In this document: piece after piece, positions 10,914 to 21,440 of the stretch
Layout of the letters: every line of letters starts with the position of its first letter
Position numbering within the stretch: position 1 is the first letter of the stretch
From: Cheiracanthium punctorium
Taxonomy: Eukaryota > Arthropoda > Arachnida > Araneae > Cheiracanthiidae
DNA: 64,000 bases
Assembly: GCA_038373885.1 (NCBI GenBank)
Contig: JAWZYV010019913.1
Location: 50,001-114,000, forward strand
Direction of reading: 5' to 3'
Position numbers and translations under genes: made by a program
The notes under the pieces: model-generated
The model's database searches: none
What the model saw: the letters and a program-made list of their open reading frames with translations, nothing else
What the model was told of the DNA's origin: nothing

Positions 10914-12073
10914 CAGACTGCAGATTATATGCAATCGCATATTTGCATATGCAATTGCATATTTCAGGTGTTTTTGATGATTTTGCATAAAATGACACAT
11001 TTTCTCTGTTGGATGCATATTTCAATCTCTTTAGCTTTGAATTTGTAACTTTTTTAAACCTTCCTTTAAGTATTTTTTTTTCCTTTAACTCTTAAGTCCC
11101 ACACTTTAAAAATTTATACAACCTCAGGTTCCCAGCAAAATAGCATATACGCTCTCAATTTTTTTTGTGTGTATTTGCAACAATTTAAATTAAGTCAGCC
11201 TATATATTAAAATTTCAGAAATAGCTGGAATGAAAGCAAGCATGCCAACCCTGATGAAGACGTCGATTTCCAATTATGGACAAGATGTCACTCCATAAAA
11301 GATGTAGTTAATGCTTTGGACAGCGTTGATTCTTCTTCTTTTTTCATTGCGGAAGAAATGCTTAGCGATATGTCCATCCGAAAAGGTCTATCGATAGTCG
11401 ACACACATTTTTCCTTCTTAACATCAGACATCATAAAATTAGAATATCAAAATCTGCTTCTGAGTGATGCAATGAGTCAAGTTGTAAAAGTACAGGAATG
11501 CGTAGGTAAGATACCAGAGTCATTAGGAGAATAAATCAGTGAGAAACTGAATTTTATTTTAAATATAAATTCAGGATTTTTGGCAGTGAATAAAATAAAT
11601 AATTTTATTTATGGTGAGGGGAGTGAATTACCGAAAAAGTAGAATCATCCAAAGCGAAATATTATAAGTACTGTCCTGTGACATTTGTTGATGTTGAAAG
11701 AGCATTTACAGCATATAAAAGGATTTTAGATGATAAAAGACAAAGCCTTACTATTGAAAATTTAGAAAAACACTTAGCTGTGTATTACAACAAAAAATAC
11801 TAAAAGCAGTTTTAATTCATATTTCATATCACTGAAATTGTGAATAAAAAATTTTCATTCTGTCTTTCATGATGTTTTGAAGTTTCAAAGAGAAAAAAAA
11901 AGTGTCATAGTTGCAAGGTAAATTATAGAAAATACTTTTACAAGTGAATACGTTTTTATTTTCTTTTAATATGTGAATATTTTTTCAGTTATTTGGTGCA
12001 TATTTTTAGATTTTTTGATGCATATTTGCATGCATATTTTGTCACTTTTTAAGTGCATATAATCTGCGGTCTA
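10914..12073 (+). mobile_element. hAT element relic with perfect 8-bp target-site duplication
   Basis: The 1160-bp element is flanked by the direct repeat GTAATTAT (10906-10913 and 12074-12081). Ends are CAGACTGCAGATTATATGCA on the left and its near-complement TGCATATAATCTGCGGTCTA on the right. Subterminal GCATATTTGCATATGCA repeats occur at both ends. An 8-bp duplication is the hallmark of the hAT superfamily, and the interior retains a hAT transposase C-terminus. Confidence 0.92.
11220..11803 (+). pseudogene. hAT transposase C-terminal remnant with dimerisation domain
   Basis: The first open part (frame of 11220-11534) encodes a helical segment including DFQLWTRCHSIKDVVNALDS. The last part (11636-11803) encodes YYKYCPVTFVDVERAFTAYK, then RILDDKRQSLTIENLEKHL and a stop. 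That is the classical hAT C-terminal dimerisation block (P-VERxFS-YK-IL-D-R-x-T-ENL-L). Between them the frame hits a stop at 11534, but a good donor (TAG|GTAAGAT at about 11505) and downstream CAG/TAG acceptors suggest an intron in the original gene. The N-terminal zinc finger and the catalytic core are missing, so this is a deletion derivative. A hydrophobic W/C-x(7)-H type motif was not found. Confidence 0.8.
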
Positions 12074-12193
12074 GTAATTATCCATCTTTAAAAAAATCCC
12101 CACAAAACGTTGGAATAGCTGCAAAACTATCTGCTAGACCTTTGAATGTATCCGCGCACAGACTGCATCATATAATCTGCCTATGTGTCAGGA

Positions 12194-12355
12194 ACATAGG
12201 CAGGGTGGGGACCTGGGCCCCCACCCACGAAATTTTGAGTTTTTGTTACTTGGAAATCAATTAATCAAGCATTTTTTTTTTGTGGGAAATTCTACCTTTT
12301 ACACCTTTTGCTCCCCCCCCCCCCTTGAATTTTTTTCTTGCTTCATCCCTGCTAC
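12194..12355. mobile_element. Degenerate MITE related to the 14.4-kb GGACGTATCC family
   Basis: CAGGGTGGGGACC on the left and CATCCCTG on the right form weak inverted ends. The interior (AAATTTTGAGTTTTTGTTA, GGGAAATTCTACCTTTT, then a C run) aligns with the MITE at 14440-14601. No clear target-site duplication. Confidence 0.5.
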
Positions 12356-12360
12356 GTTTG

Positions 12361-12713
12361 TTGTTTATATTTTAGATTGTTTTGATTTTATAATTTTAAT
12401 TTAGTTGGGCTTAAACATTCCCTCAAAATCAAATATTTATTGTTTAATGAAAAACTCGTTTTCTTTATTTTGATTTTATTTTCTTTCATTAAAGTGCACT
12501 TATTTTCAATTTCATGACTGCGATTGTAATCATAATCTCGAATGTTTAATGAACAATAAACTAATTAAAAATTGTTACAGGATTTCTTCTGTAACAAAGG
12601 TATAAATTAGCTCAATCTCGAAAGAAATGCACCAAACTGAATAAATTGGAAATAATTTAATGTTCCTTGGGCTGCCCGGTATTGGCCCGCGGCCCGGGGG
12701 GGGGGGACCACTG
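12361..12713. mobile_element. hAT-like MITE copy 1 (5'-truncated)
   Basis: It shares with the next element the stretch beginning TTTAGATTGTTTTGATTT, then CACTTATTTTCAATTTCATG, TTACAGGATTTCTTCTGTAA and AATAATTTAATGTTCCTTGG. It ends in GGGGACCACTG. The left terminus is missing and is replaced by the adjacent MITE. Confidence 0.7.
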
Positions 12714-12949
12714 CTCTGAAGCATAGATATAGTTATTACGTTGTGCAATATTTCTGTTGAAGTTCAATAGAATTAGAAATTCAATAAAAAGTAACTTCAA
12801 TATATCTATTTAAATTGCGTATTAGTAACTTATTGCAATGGCGTATACAGAATTTTTTGGGGAGACGCTAGAGTTCGGGGAAAAAAAAAAAAGAAGCTAA
12901 TTTGACCTTTAGAAAATGTGTGTCTTGAAAGCAGAATGATACCTTAAAG

Positions 12950-13423
12950 CAGTGCTCCCCAACCTTTTTATTGTCTGGAACCTGTCAACATTCGCTAATT
13001 TTACAGCGGCCCGCTGAGGGGAGGGGTGAACGAGGGTGCGTTTATTGTTTATTTTAGATTGTTTTGATTTAATATTCGATAATGTTGATGTGCAAATGCC
13101 GTTACGTGCAAAAATGAAGCAAATGAAACGAGCTTTTTATTGAACAGTAAATAAGTTCAATAAAGAGCTCGTTTCATTTGCTTCATTTTTTTCCGGGAAG
13201 CACATTTATTTTCAATTTTATGACTCAATTTGAATTCGTAATCTTGAAATGCTTAATAAAGAATAAACTAATTTAAAATAGTTACAAGATTTCTTCTATT
13301 ACAAAGATATAAACTAGCACAAACCCGAGAGAAATACACTACAGTAAGTAAAATGAAAATAATTTAATGTTCCTTGGCGTCCCAGTACTTTTGATACGCG
13401 ACCATGGGGGTTGAGGACCAGTG
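12950..13423. mobile_element. hAT-like MITE copy 2 with both ends
   Basis: Left end CAGTGCTCCCCAACC and right end, inverted, CACTGGTCCTCAACC form the TIRs. The interior matches the copy ending at 12713. No coding content. Flanking 8-mers (CCTTAAAG and TTCTTCAG) match only partly. Confidence 0.75.
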
Positions 13424-13589
13424 TTCTTCAGAAATGTTTTCCTTTCCTTTTTTTTTTCTCTCCCCCCCGGTGTTGGGAGTATGTATGAAGACTCGTAGCC
13501 GCTTGTTGGATCCACCATAGACTTATCGATTCAGAACTTTTAAAATTTTCAATTTAATAACAACGTTACTAAAGAAACTTTCACATTAG

Positions 13590-13617
13590 AGGGAGAGAGA
13601 GAGAGAGAGAGAGAGAA
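13590..13617. repeat. (GA)n microsatellite
   Basis: Uninterrupted GA dinucleotides next to GGGA. Confidence 0.9.
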
Positions 13618-13761
13618 ATGCATTTAAAAATAAAAATTGGAATAATCGCAATTTTCCACTCATTTTTAACCTTTTAAATATTCCTATATTCCTTAAATGT
13701 ATTTAATTTACAAGCTTCCGGAGCCTTTTCGGTATTAAGACTCCCCTAACTTCCATTATTT

Positions 13762-13915
13762 CAGTGGCGGATTAATGCAAGTTTGTCGGAGGGGGGGGGG
13801 CAGTTAGTTAGAAGATTGACATTTACATCCATTTTATGAAAGTAAAATAGGATCTTTTACATTAATTTCTTTTGTTTCAGGGGGGACCGCTCCCCCCTCC
13901 TTTAATCCGCCCTTG
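13762..13915. mobile_element. 154-bp hAT MITE with perfect TSD
   Basis: It starts CAGTGGCGGATTAATGCA and ends TTAATCCGCCCTTG. It is flanked by CATTATTT on both sides (13754-13761 and 13916-13923). A G run and a C run sit near the ends. Relatives are at 16524-16698 and inside both 1.05-kb hAT copies. Confidence 0.9.
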
Positions 13916-14439
13916 CATTATTTAATGTTTCAAATAAAAGCTACATGATTTTGAAGATATGAAACTCATGCATTTATTTTTCTACAGCTGTTTAATTTCC
14001 TTTAAGCTCATGCAATGTATTTTTTGCTGGAATATGGGGGAATTCCCAAAACAGTTTGCCCATATTTAAAAGAAGGGTGAGGGAGAATTCCTAAGAGTTA
14101 CTGTACAGGCTTCTGTAAACATAGTTCACAGCAAATCTTCGTTTTACTTCCATAGCTAACGCCGCCTCAGACTTTTAGTTTTATTATTGATATTCCTCTC
14201 CAGACCTCTGAGAGCAGCCAATGAGACTTTCGCTATGTGGTGCGATTTGACGTCATATCCGGAATTCTTGTGGGCGGATAGCATTTGTAGATATTAAGAG
14301 AAATAAATAATAAGGAAAAATAAAACAACTCTCTATTAAAATGAGCTTGGCTTGGAATTGTATTCTTAAAAAAGAAGGAAGAGTTAAGTTATTTAGATTG
14401 TGTTTGAAGAATTCTTAGCAATTTAAAAGGGGTTATATT

Positions 14440-14601
14440 CAAGGACGTATCCTGCGGGTCCGCCCCCTCTCCCAAAATTTCAGTTTTTGTTAATAAAATA
14501 ATGATTAAGTCTTTTTGCGAAAAATTCTGCCTTTTTCTCCGTTTGGACCCCCTCCAAAATTTTTGGACCCTCTCCGAAATTTTTTTTTGGATACGTCCCT
14601 T
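14440..14601. mobile_element. 162-bp MITE with perfect 8-bp TSD
   Basis: TIRs CAAGGACGTATCC and, inverted, AAGGGACGTATCC. Direct repeat GTTATATT at 14432-14439 and 14602-14609. The interior is related to the 12.2-kb element. Confidence 0.88.
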
Positions 14602-15047
14602 GTTATATTTAAAACTTTTGCACTTTTTAATACTTTTTGGTATCTTAGATAGTAAATTACTTTCTTTTAAAATAATAATAAGTTATTTTATGCTTTCATA
14701 AGAATTCAAACTCTAATATGCTTAAAATAAACGAATTTAAAACAAACCATATTTCATTATCACAATTACTGGGTGTGATTTATGAATATATTCAACGTGT
14801 CCATATATAAGTTGAACGACCCTTATTTTCATAACCGATAGTCTTCCAGTTACAAAAATGGTCAAAATTAGATACAGAGTGAAACTGTTAAAAGTTTAAA
14901 ACGAAATAAAGAAATAAGTAAAATAAACAGTGAAAAAACACAAAATCTGAATTTGTATTCAGCCCCGATCCTCACATTAATATTTGGGGAAATCTTCCCC
15001 GTATGAAAACATTGGGAACACAAAAAGTTCGATGTTACGAACAAAAT

Positions 15048-15233
15048 CAGGGCCTTATTATCGCATGGGCAAATCGGGACTTTGCCCAGGGCCCCCAATT
15101 TCAAATGTTGTTCTGAAATATTCTTTTTTTATATAAAAATTTTATGAAAAATAGAACAAATTAATAGATGCCCCCCCCCCCCCCCCAAAACTCATCAATG
15201 CCCGGGGCCCCTGTTGGTCATAATCGGGCCCTG
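15048..15233. mobile_element. 186-bp hAT MITE
   Basis: Ends CAGGGCCTTATTATC and, inverted, CAGGGCCCGATTATG. Flanks AACAAAAT (15040-15047) and ACCAAAAT (15234-15241) match at 7 of 8 positions. A 16-C run lies inside. Confidence 0.8.
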
Positions 15234-15396
15234 ACCAAAATTCATGGAGAAATTCGAATTCAAAATTTAAGCGTATAGTGTAGGGACAGGGCAAATGAGG
15301 ATGGGTTTGTTTGTTTGTGTTATGGCAACGCTACGGTAGGGCGATCTGCCATGGATGGGGGTGCCTTGGTAGGAGGACTTTCTAAGGGGCTCAAAC

Positions 15397-15540
15397 CAGT
15401 AGCGTTGCCGGAATTTTATTTCGTGGGGGGCTGGGTATCAAATTGCTACCTGAAGTTCAATTGTAATCTACATATCAAATTGTAAGCTAAGTTAAGGGTC
15501 CAATTTCTGGGGGGGGGATGCAGCCCCTTCAGGCGTATTC
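15397..15540. mobile_element. MITE of the CAG-GCGTTGCC family, right end degraded
   Basis: CAGTAGCGTTGCCGGAATTT, GGGTATCAAATTG and TTGTAAGCTAAGTTAA match, in reverse, the better preserved copy at 60952-61118. The right end is worn. Confidence 0.65.
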
Positions 15541-15746
15541 ACGAAATGAGGATGGGAACATATTGATTTTCTTATCAGAAGAACGAGCTTTCAGCGTAGA
15601 TATACCATCATGACAAAGTGGTGTTCAATTAAAAAAAGAAGTGCAATATCAGTCTAAGCACTGCTATTAGAAGGGAAGAAAAGTCTTAGAAACAAAGTAC
15701 TCAAGCTGATACAATTTTTATAGAATAATCTGAAACAACACAGTAG

Positions 15747-16384
15747 TAATATACCGTTAATCCGCCGCCCCCAGACGTGACGAAAAGTCAAAGAAACAAA
15801 CAGAGGGGCGCTTGCACGGGATTTAAAGGCAAAAGAACTTTAATAGATCCCGTTAATGCCCCCCCCCCAAGGCGGATCCAGGGGGAGGACGCAAGGGGCT
15901 TTCACCAATATTAAGTGGGTTTTATACTAGAAAAAAATGAGTGTTCACGATTTGCGCCCCCTCCGAAAAAAGTTTCTGGATCCGCCCTTGCCCCTCGCCC
16001 CCCCCCTCAAACACAACGAAAAGTAGTAAAAAAATTGGAGGGGGCCACTTTGTAGGGGAAATACAGAATGTGTTTGACAGCTATATCAATTGTTTCGAAA
16101 TCTTATTTTCGTGTAAATTGCGGAAATACATATACAAAACCCACCGAAAGATTCTTCATTTATTTTATCATTTGACAATGTCTCTAATAGTTCGATATTT
16201 AAATTAACAGTCTGCTTTCAAAGGCGCTGGAAATTGAGAGATAAAATACTGTTGAAATTCATGTGCGGAACAGAGTTGTTTGAGAAGGGGGAGGGGGCGC
16301 TCTCTCGAGATTTCTCAAGATTCCAATTTGTATGAAAAGTGTAGGGCGGCGTTTAATCGGGAGGGGCGAATAAACGGTATATTA
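15747..16384. mobile_element. Non-autonomous element with TAATATACCGTT ends
   Basis: TAATATACCGTTAATCCGCC on the left is mirrored by GGCGAATAAACGGTATATTA on the right. It is non-coding and contains a nested MITE. Superfamily unknown. Confidence 0.6.
15868..15990. mobile_element. 123-bp MITE nested in the 15.7-kb element
   Basis: TIRs CAAGGCGGATCC and, inverted, CAAGGGCGGATCC. The interior TTGCGCCCCCTCCGAAAAAA resembles the GGACGTATCC family. Flanks are C-rich and no target-site duplication can be read. Confidence 0.65.
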
Positions 16385-16523
16385 CGGTAAGTAGTGCTTT
16401 CTCGCAGATAAACTGAAACAAAACAGAATAGTAATAATCATATTGTAACGGATAAATATTCTGTTTCTTACTTTCTCATCACAGTGCCATCCAAGTGTCA
16501 TCCTTGGACGGCAATGCATAGAC

Positions 16524-16698
16524 CAGTCATGGATTAATGCAATTTTGTGAGTGGGGGCGGTTGCGCGAAAATTCACATACACATCCATTTTATGGAAGTA
16601 AAGTAGGATCTTTTACATCTATTTTACAGTTAAATGTCTTTTTTCTCGGGAGGGGCGGTTGTCCCCTCTGACCCCGCCCTGCCGTGAATCCGTCCTTG
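16524..16698. mobile_element. Diverged relative of the CAGTGGCGGATTAATGCA MITE
   Basis: CAGTCATGGATTAATGCAAT at the left end, TCCATTTTATGGAAGTAAA-TAGGATCTTTTACAT inside (shared with 13762-13915), and AATCCGTCCTTG at the right end. Flanks GCATAGAC and GCATACAT match partly. Confidence 0.75.
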
Positions 16699-16699
16699 G

Positions 16700-18543
16700 C
16701 ATACATGTGGCAGAAATTCCTTCTGAACTTTTCTCAGCATTACAGACGCGATGCGTCTGGACCGCGGATGAAATGCAATTCTGCTAGTGCAAATCCACTC
16801 GGCTCATTGGTTCGATTAACGAAATAATGTTCGAAGCGAAATTGCATTTTTTCTGCACTGCCTCCGTGGTTTTCTCCGAAACTTCGCGTAAATACGGGTT
16901 AGGATCCTGTATTTACGCGAGTATTACTCGAGTACGAAATTTTGCAGAATGTGTCACTTTTTGAAAGAAATTTGTTATGCAGTTCCATGGTGAAGATTTT
17001 TTCAGAAAGTTTTAAAAGAAAAACCACCATTTTTAACACTTCCCAACAAAGTTGAAAAGTGTTTATGATTTCACTTATTTCAGCGTGTTGTGCAGCTTAA
17101 AAAGTATTCTGAATTTTTCCGAGTCCCTTGCACAAATAGTTTATTTTAATTTGTGTACCAAGATCAAGCATTTCTTTTTCTCTTTTCACGAGAAATAGCT
17201 TACTCTGTACATATAATTTCCCATGAATGATACACTCACTGAAAGAATACATACCGAAATAGTATCTAATCTTCCACTCGAACTTGACATTGGGCGTTTT
17301 TTAAAAGGGTGATATACAAATCCTCGCCATTTTCAAATTCGGTGTCCGTTTTCTCTCTGCTTTATCTTCTGGTACTTAAGGAACTTAAATTAGATTTTTT
17401 CAAGGCAATTTCTTCTTCTTCTTCTTTTTTTTTTTTTTTTTTGTCCTCCAGATAATTATGCTACCAAAATGATTGGAAGAATTGCCTTGCGAGGATAAAC
17501 TAAAGATATGAAAAGGAATTCTTTTATGCTTACATCTAATTTGAATGTAACGCAGTCTTACTATACTGTGAAAAAATAAAATTATCAGTGATTAATAATT
17601 ATTTTAAAATTGTAATTTTTCAATTATAAACCCCCCGTTGATTGCAAACACTGCAGTCATAGGGGTAGGCAGAATATTTCCCGGGGGCGGGATTACTTCA
17701 AAATACGGTTACCATGTTTGAAAGAAGAAAAACAACAAAAAATCAGAAAAATTCATACAAAAATCCAGGGTTGATCAAGTGTCCCCTTGCCTTATGCTGC
17801 CGATGCCCATGACTGCAGTTCAGGGTATAGTTTCAATCTTGGTCGTTATTTTTGGCTGCATGGCCTCACTTGATCTATAGATTGAATAAACCATTATGTA
17901 AAGAATAGACTAAAATTAGGGAAGAGGCAAGACGAGACAAAGCTTTTCGGCTGTTACGAGACAGCCGTGTATTTCTTCTTCCATCCTTGACCGTCCCTAA
18001 CTAAAATTAGAAAACTTTCGGTTTGGTTAAATATTTCGAAACACTTATTATTTTTGCAGTGAGTTTGATATAATAAGTGGCATTCACGTTTTTTTTCAAA
18101 CCTGATTTAATAGTTTCTCTTTGAATTAAATAATATTTCTTTTGATAATAGAGATTAAATTTGCATTAAAAATACAATAAAAAAATTCTGATTATTAAAT
18201 TTTCGAAGAAAATCGGTTTTTCTTTATGCAGACAAATTAGGATATTCGTTAGTATAGGTAATTTTGTGTCCTCATTTGTGGATGCAGGATCTGGAATTGT
18301 TCAGGTTCGATATTACAGAGATTCATTCTTAATATTACAGTATTTGCGTTTCTTTTCCTTACTTGAGATTTATATATTTATAATTCATATAGTAAGACGG
18401 TGCTAAGAGGTTCGTTATTGAACCGACAGTTCAACAATTGAAAATAATTTTAAAAAATGTGTTTAAAACTAGACAATGATTTGAATTAGGATCATAAAAA
18501 TCGGTAAATCATTATGATTTTTTTCAAAATGGTTATAGCACTG

Positions 18544-18574
<31 letters not shown>

Positions 18575-19510
18575 ACTTTTTTTTTCTATAACTGATACCT
18601 AATGGCCTCCTGAATCCAAATACGACCCCATTGTTCTCCATCACCCGACGTTTTCCACACTTACACAACTCGTCTTTATACACTAATTCTTTCCTCATTT
18701 TTCAAGGAATAATTTCCGTACTCCTTGGAAACGTTTTTTTTTTTAATTCTTCATGTAAACCTGAAGAAGAGGGAGAAAGTTTCATTGAATCTGAAGTAGT
18801 TTCTTCAAGTGACAGGAGAAAAAAGAAACGGATATTCGTCAAATAACGGAGATATTCCGGAGCCCTGCTGACAAAATTTCCGTAAATTGAAGAAATAATT
18901 TTTGAGAGTATAAAGACCACCCCATTTTTTCATTGTCCTTAATTTAATGCCCATGAATTCAATTTGGAGGGTCAAGGAAAGGATTATTTTAATCGTTAAA
19001 TATCTACCGTTATATTTTAAATTTATAGCAAGAGTGAAAAGTTTGGGGGAGATTCGCTGCCCCCCCCCCGAAATTAAAAAAAAAATCAATATAAAGTGAT
19101 TGTTTTTTCTAACTTTTTTTATTTTCTACATATTCCAGTTTCCATTTTCACTCCTGTTTCTCCATCAAACACCCTAACAAAAATCAGTATATAAAATAAA
19201 TGAAAAAATCAAGAAAACCGATCATTTTATTAACTTTTTTTTTAATTTAAGGGACCCCCAACTCTCCCTCCTCTTTGTCATAAATGTTCTTGTTTTTGAA
19301 CCTTTGACCTTATGTAGCCCCTCAGAAGACCTTTAATGGTTAAAATATTTTCTCCGACTCTCTAAAATCAAATTCATGACCATAAAACTACCGAAAGGAG
19401 AAAAAATTTGGTAAAGGAGGGGAGGGGGTAGAAAAAGGGTAGCGCAGAATGATGGAGGTCATATTCGAATTCAGGAGGCCATTTTACATAAGAATCAGCC
19501 GGAATGGTAT
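16700..19510. other. 2.8 kb without a recognised gene
   Basis: It contains a short hairpin (GCGTAAATACGGG / CCTGTATTTACGC, about 16886-16918), another at AAGGCAATTTCTTC / GAAGAATTGCCTT (about 17402-17486), the repeat motif AACTTTG-style hairpin shared with 60.9 kb near 17030-17075, and a poly(A) tract at 18549-18573. Open frames on both strands are short, overlap each other and show no family signature. Confidence 0.4.
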
Positions 19511-19969
19511 CAGTTATATATATATATAGTAAAAGGCATAACTTACGAATCAACGTAGCATCCACTTGGCAAATACAAAATTCTAAATATCCATGGAATG
19601 ATAGATGAGCAAAACAATGAACTTAAAATCTTATGTAAAAACAGGAATGAGCAGACACATCCAGCAGATAGAAATCCAAACAATGGTAAATCAGAAAAAG
19701 AAAACGGAATTGGATGGAGTAAAACAATGGGTAGCAAGCATCGGCTAAACTCGTCAGGCCCCACAAACCGAATACTTGCTACCAAGATAAAAAACAAAAT
19801 AACAGGATTTCAATGCAGTTACTTAGCACAAAGAAAGCTAAATATGTAACTACAGGGGGATATCCTGTTAAGAAGTAAAAAGTAATCATAAAGACATACC
19901 CAGAAAAAAAGTAATTATGAAGAAAAAGTGGATATGAAGAGACCAAAAGCATTAAGCCTGAAAACATGG

Positions 19970-20002
<33 letters not shown>

Positions 20003-21120
20003 CTTTCTTTCTTTTTCTTTTTGCTTTCTTTTTTTTTCAGAGCAGTGCAATTAATTAAGCAGTGCAAAACTGCAAAATCTAAGACATCAAAGCATATGGT
20101 TTCAATTTCTCAAACAGCTTAAAATTCAGGTTCAAATAGGTGGCCAAGTTTTCAAAAATGAGCCTTCTATGGTAGATGTCATTCAATCTTCAAAACTTGC
20201 CAAGATCGAAATAACGTCTGCTGTTTCTCTGTTCGTTATTTATGGAAACAACAGTCCATAATGGCCCGAATTACCACGTTTGCTAGAGAAATTGTGACGT
20301 TTTGGAAATTTATGGAGGGGAGGAGAAGTTCTAATTGATCGATCAAACGAGATCTTAGAAAACAATGAAAGACAGTAAATAACATTGCGCCAAAACTCAA
20401 GAAGTGGGATAAGTGAATTGGAGGAAAGTTCGATTGTTTTTTTTTTTTCTTGTAGCATAACGCCTCACACAGAAAAATGAAAAATACAGTGAAAGGAAGA
20501 GAGCTGTGCTTTGTATAATACTTGGTAAAGATACAACTGCAGCGTGATAATGAATTTCAAATAAAAGCATTTTCTCGTCTTGTAGCTTGTAGTGGTTGTA
20601 AGAATTTTCTGTGATGGGAATTCAATCATAAGCTGACAAATATGCGTGTCTTATAAATTATTTTTACTACATGGTTATGCAAATTAGCTGAGATATAAAA
20701 TAGTGAGGGGGTTTTTGCTACTAAGGGTCTGATAACGAAATTTTCTGTTATTGAAATTAAGTTGTTTGGGGGAAAATAATCTCCAATTAGCCTAGTATGG
20801 AGTGAATGACAACAAGTCTTTGTAGTTCTAAGACTTTTGATTTATGAATGTAATATTTATTTAGCTGAAAGCATATTATTAATATGAAATTACACAATGA
20901 TAGGATGGTTCAAACAATGTTGAAATTTAGAAAAGGCAAGATCTGTTTCGTTGTAATTGTTCCCTTTTACATACGAATTTGTAATCCGAGATCTCACAGC
21001 AGTTAATTTATTATTTATTAATAAAGCGAAACAAGATCATAAATAGTGTCAAACGCTTCCGTCATAAAAAACTTTCAGACACTATCTTATTCGCTCTTAC
21101 ACTAATGATTAACGAACGAT
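19511..21120. repeat. Composite direct repeat, copy 1
   Basis: Two blocks recur downstream. Block 19528-19643 matches 21467-21582, and block 20000-21120 matches 22566-23690. Identity is very high, with only scattered substitutions and small indels visible. The intervening 19644-19999 is unrelated to the middle of copy 2 and ends in a (TA)n tract (about 19970-19997). No TIR or reading frame identifies the family. Confidence 0.85.
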
Positions 21121-21440
21121 AAAATTATCTTTCTAATTTTTGTTATCTTTTTGATTTCTTCTTTCCTTTTTATAGTAGGGTAGGGCCCAGATGTGTGGAG
21201 TTAATATCTCTTCTGATATGCCACACAACCGAAACCCTACTATTTGGTTTACTGTAAATTATAATCCACTGTTTGTGGTCCCTGAAGATGGTGACAGTGG
21301 TTATAATTTCCGTTCCATTATACTATCACAATAATTCTTGCACTTTATTTGGATTCAAAATCTGGTTTCTAATTCTTGATAATAGCTGTTACTTTTATGC
21401 GAGATATGTCTTATTTGTAGTATGTTTTGTGTTTTACTTG

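Noticed and set aside
19598..19849. 83-codon plus frame and an 84-codon minus frame over the same DNA
   Set aside because: Both are open by chance in AT-rich sequence. Neither has a motif, and the segment is the unmatched middle of repeat copy 1.
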